The notes under the pieces were generated by a model that saw only the letters and a program-made list of their open reading frames with translations, was not told where the DNA came from and did no database searches. A DNA stretch of 64,000 nucleotides, from contig JBBAOE010000001.1 of NCBI GenBank assembly GCA_040401595.1, positions 184,791 to 248,790 on the forward strand. Reading direction: 5' to 3'. The DNA comes from RFPW01 sp040401595. Lineage in GTDB: Bacteria > Pseudomonadota > Gammaproteobacteria > Burkholderiales > Burkholderiaceae_E. Each line of letters begins with the position of its first letter. Position 1 is the first letter of the stretch. Below are positions 63,920 to 64,000 of this stretch, piece by piece. The translations under genes and the position numbers were made by a program.

Positions 63920-64000
63920 TAGGGGCAGCGCATCCCGGGTCAACCCCAACTTCGAGTAACACTGCAAAACGGGGCATGCCCGCCGAGGATGACCAAGGGG

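Overview
The window looks like a chromosomal scaffold from a betaproteobacterium, probably of the order Burkholderiales. GC content is high by eye. The basis is gene order: dnaE-msbA beside lipopolysaccharide glycosyltransferases; rpsU-yqeY-dnaG-rpoD-tRNA-Ile2; glyA-nrdR-ribD-ribE-...-ribBA-ribH-nusB-thiL-pgpA; tyrS / M23 peptidase-anmK / erpA; rplM-rpsI-argC-erpA; and two Burkholderiales-style porins. A run of exactly 100 N (60195-60294) marks a scaffold join, so this may be a draft or metagenome assembly. I see no prophage, insertion sequence or CRISPR array.

Layout. 1-7.5 kb is a surface-glycan block: an AhpD-like gene running off the left edge, a WaaE/KdtX-type glycosyltransferase, UDP-glucose dehydrogenase, a GT2 enzyme, a GT4-methyltransferase fusion, and MsbA. 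7.5-17 kb holds dnaE, a DMT transporter, pirin, gluQRS, an RhlE-type helicase and a soluble transhydrogenase. 17-19 kb is a deacetylase plus GT4 pair. 19.1-20.8 kb is fhs, AT-richer than its surroundings. 20.9-27 kb is the macromolecular-synthesis operon with an unusually long RpoD. 27.2-36.2 kb carries terC, sucCD, recX, recA (with a LexA box on its promoter), pncC, pgpA, thiL, nusB, ribH and ribBA. 36.2-40 kb is a large indolepyruvate:ferredoxin oxidoreductase lying inside the riboflavin operon. 40-45.8 kb is ribE, ribD, nrdR, glyA, a phosphatase and tyrS. 45.9-51.6 kb is an M23 peptidase, anmK, erpA, argC, rpsI, rplM and an OsmC-like gene. 52-56 kb has a candidate small RNA, coq7, two porins and a small exported protein. 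56-64 kb has fadD, a lipoprotein peptidase, a molybdopterin oxidoreductase interrupted by the gap, an M20 amidohydrolase and bioB.

How the genes work together. Minus-strand housekeeping operons dominate and are tightly packed, with ATGA, GTGA or TGATG junctions at waaE/ahpD-like, IOR/ribBA, nusB/ribH, thiL/pgpA and tyrS/phosphatase. The riboflavin genes supply flavin to enzymes such as the transhydrogenase. The surface-glycan genes and MsbA serve the outer membrane in which the two porins sit. AnmK and the M23 peptidase act in murein turnover.

The observations I rate highest are: (1) a promoter-plus-terminator unit at 51987-52109, with no gene in between, that would make an RNA of about 88 nt carrying a CU-rich anti-Shine-Dalgarno stretch; (2) a histone-H1-like tail of about 300 residues on RpoD; (3) short degenerate tandem repeats (11-15 bp units) recurring in several intergenic spacers and once inside a gene; (4) the oxidoreductase inserted in the rib operon. 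All functional statements are from reading motifs and context; no database search was run.
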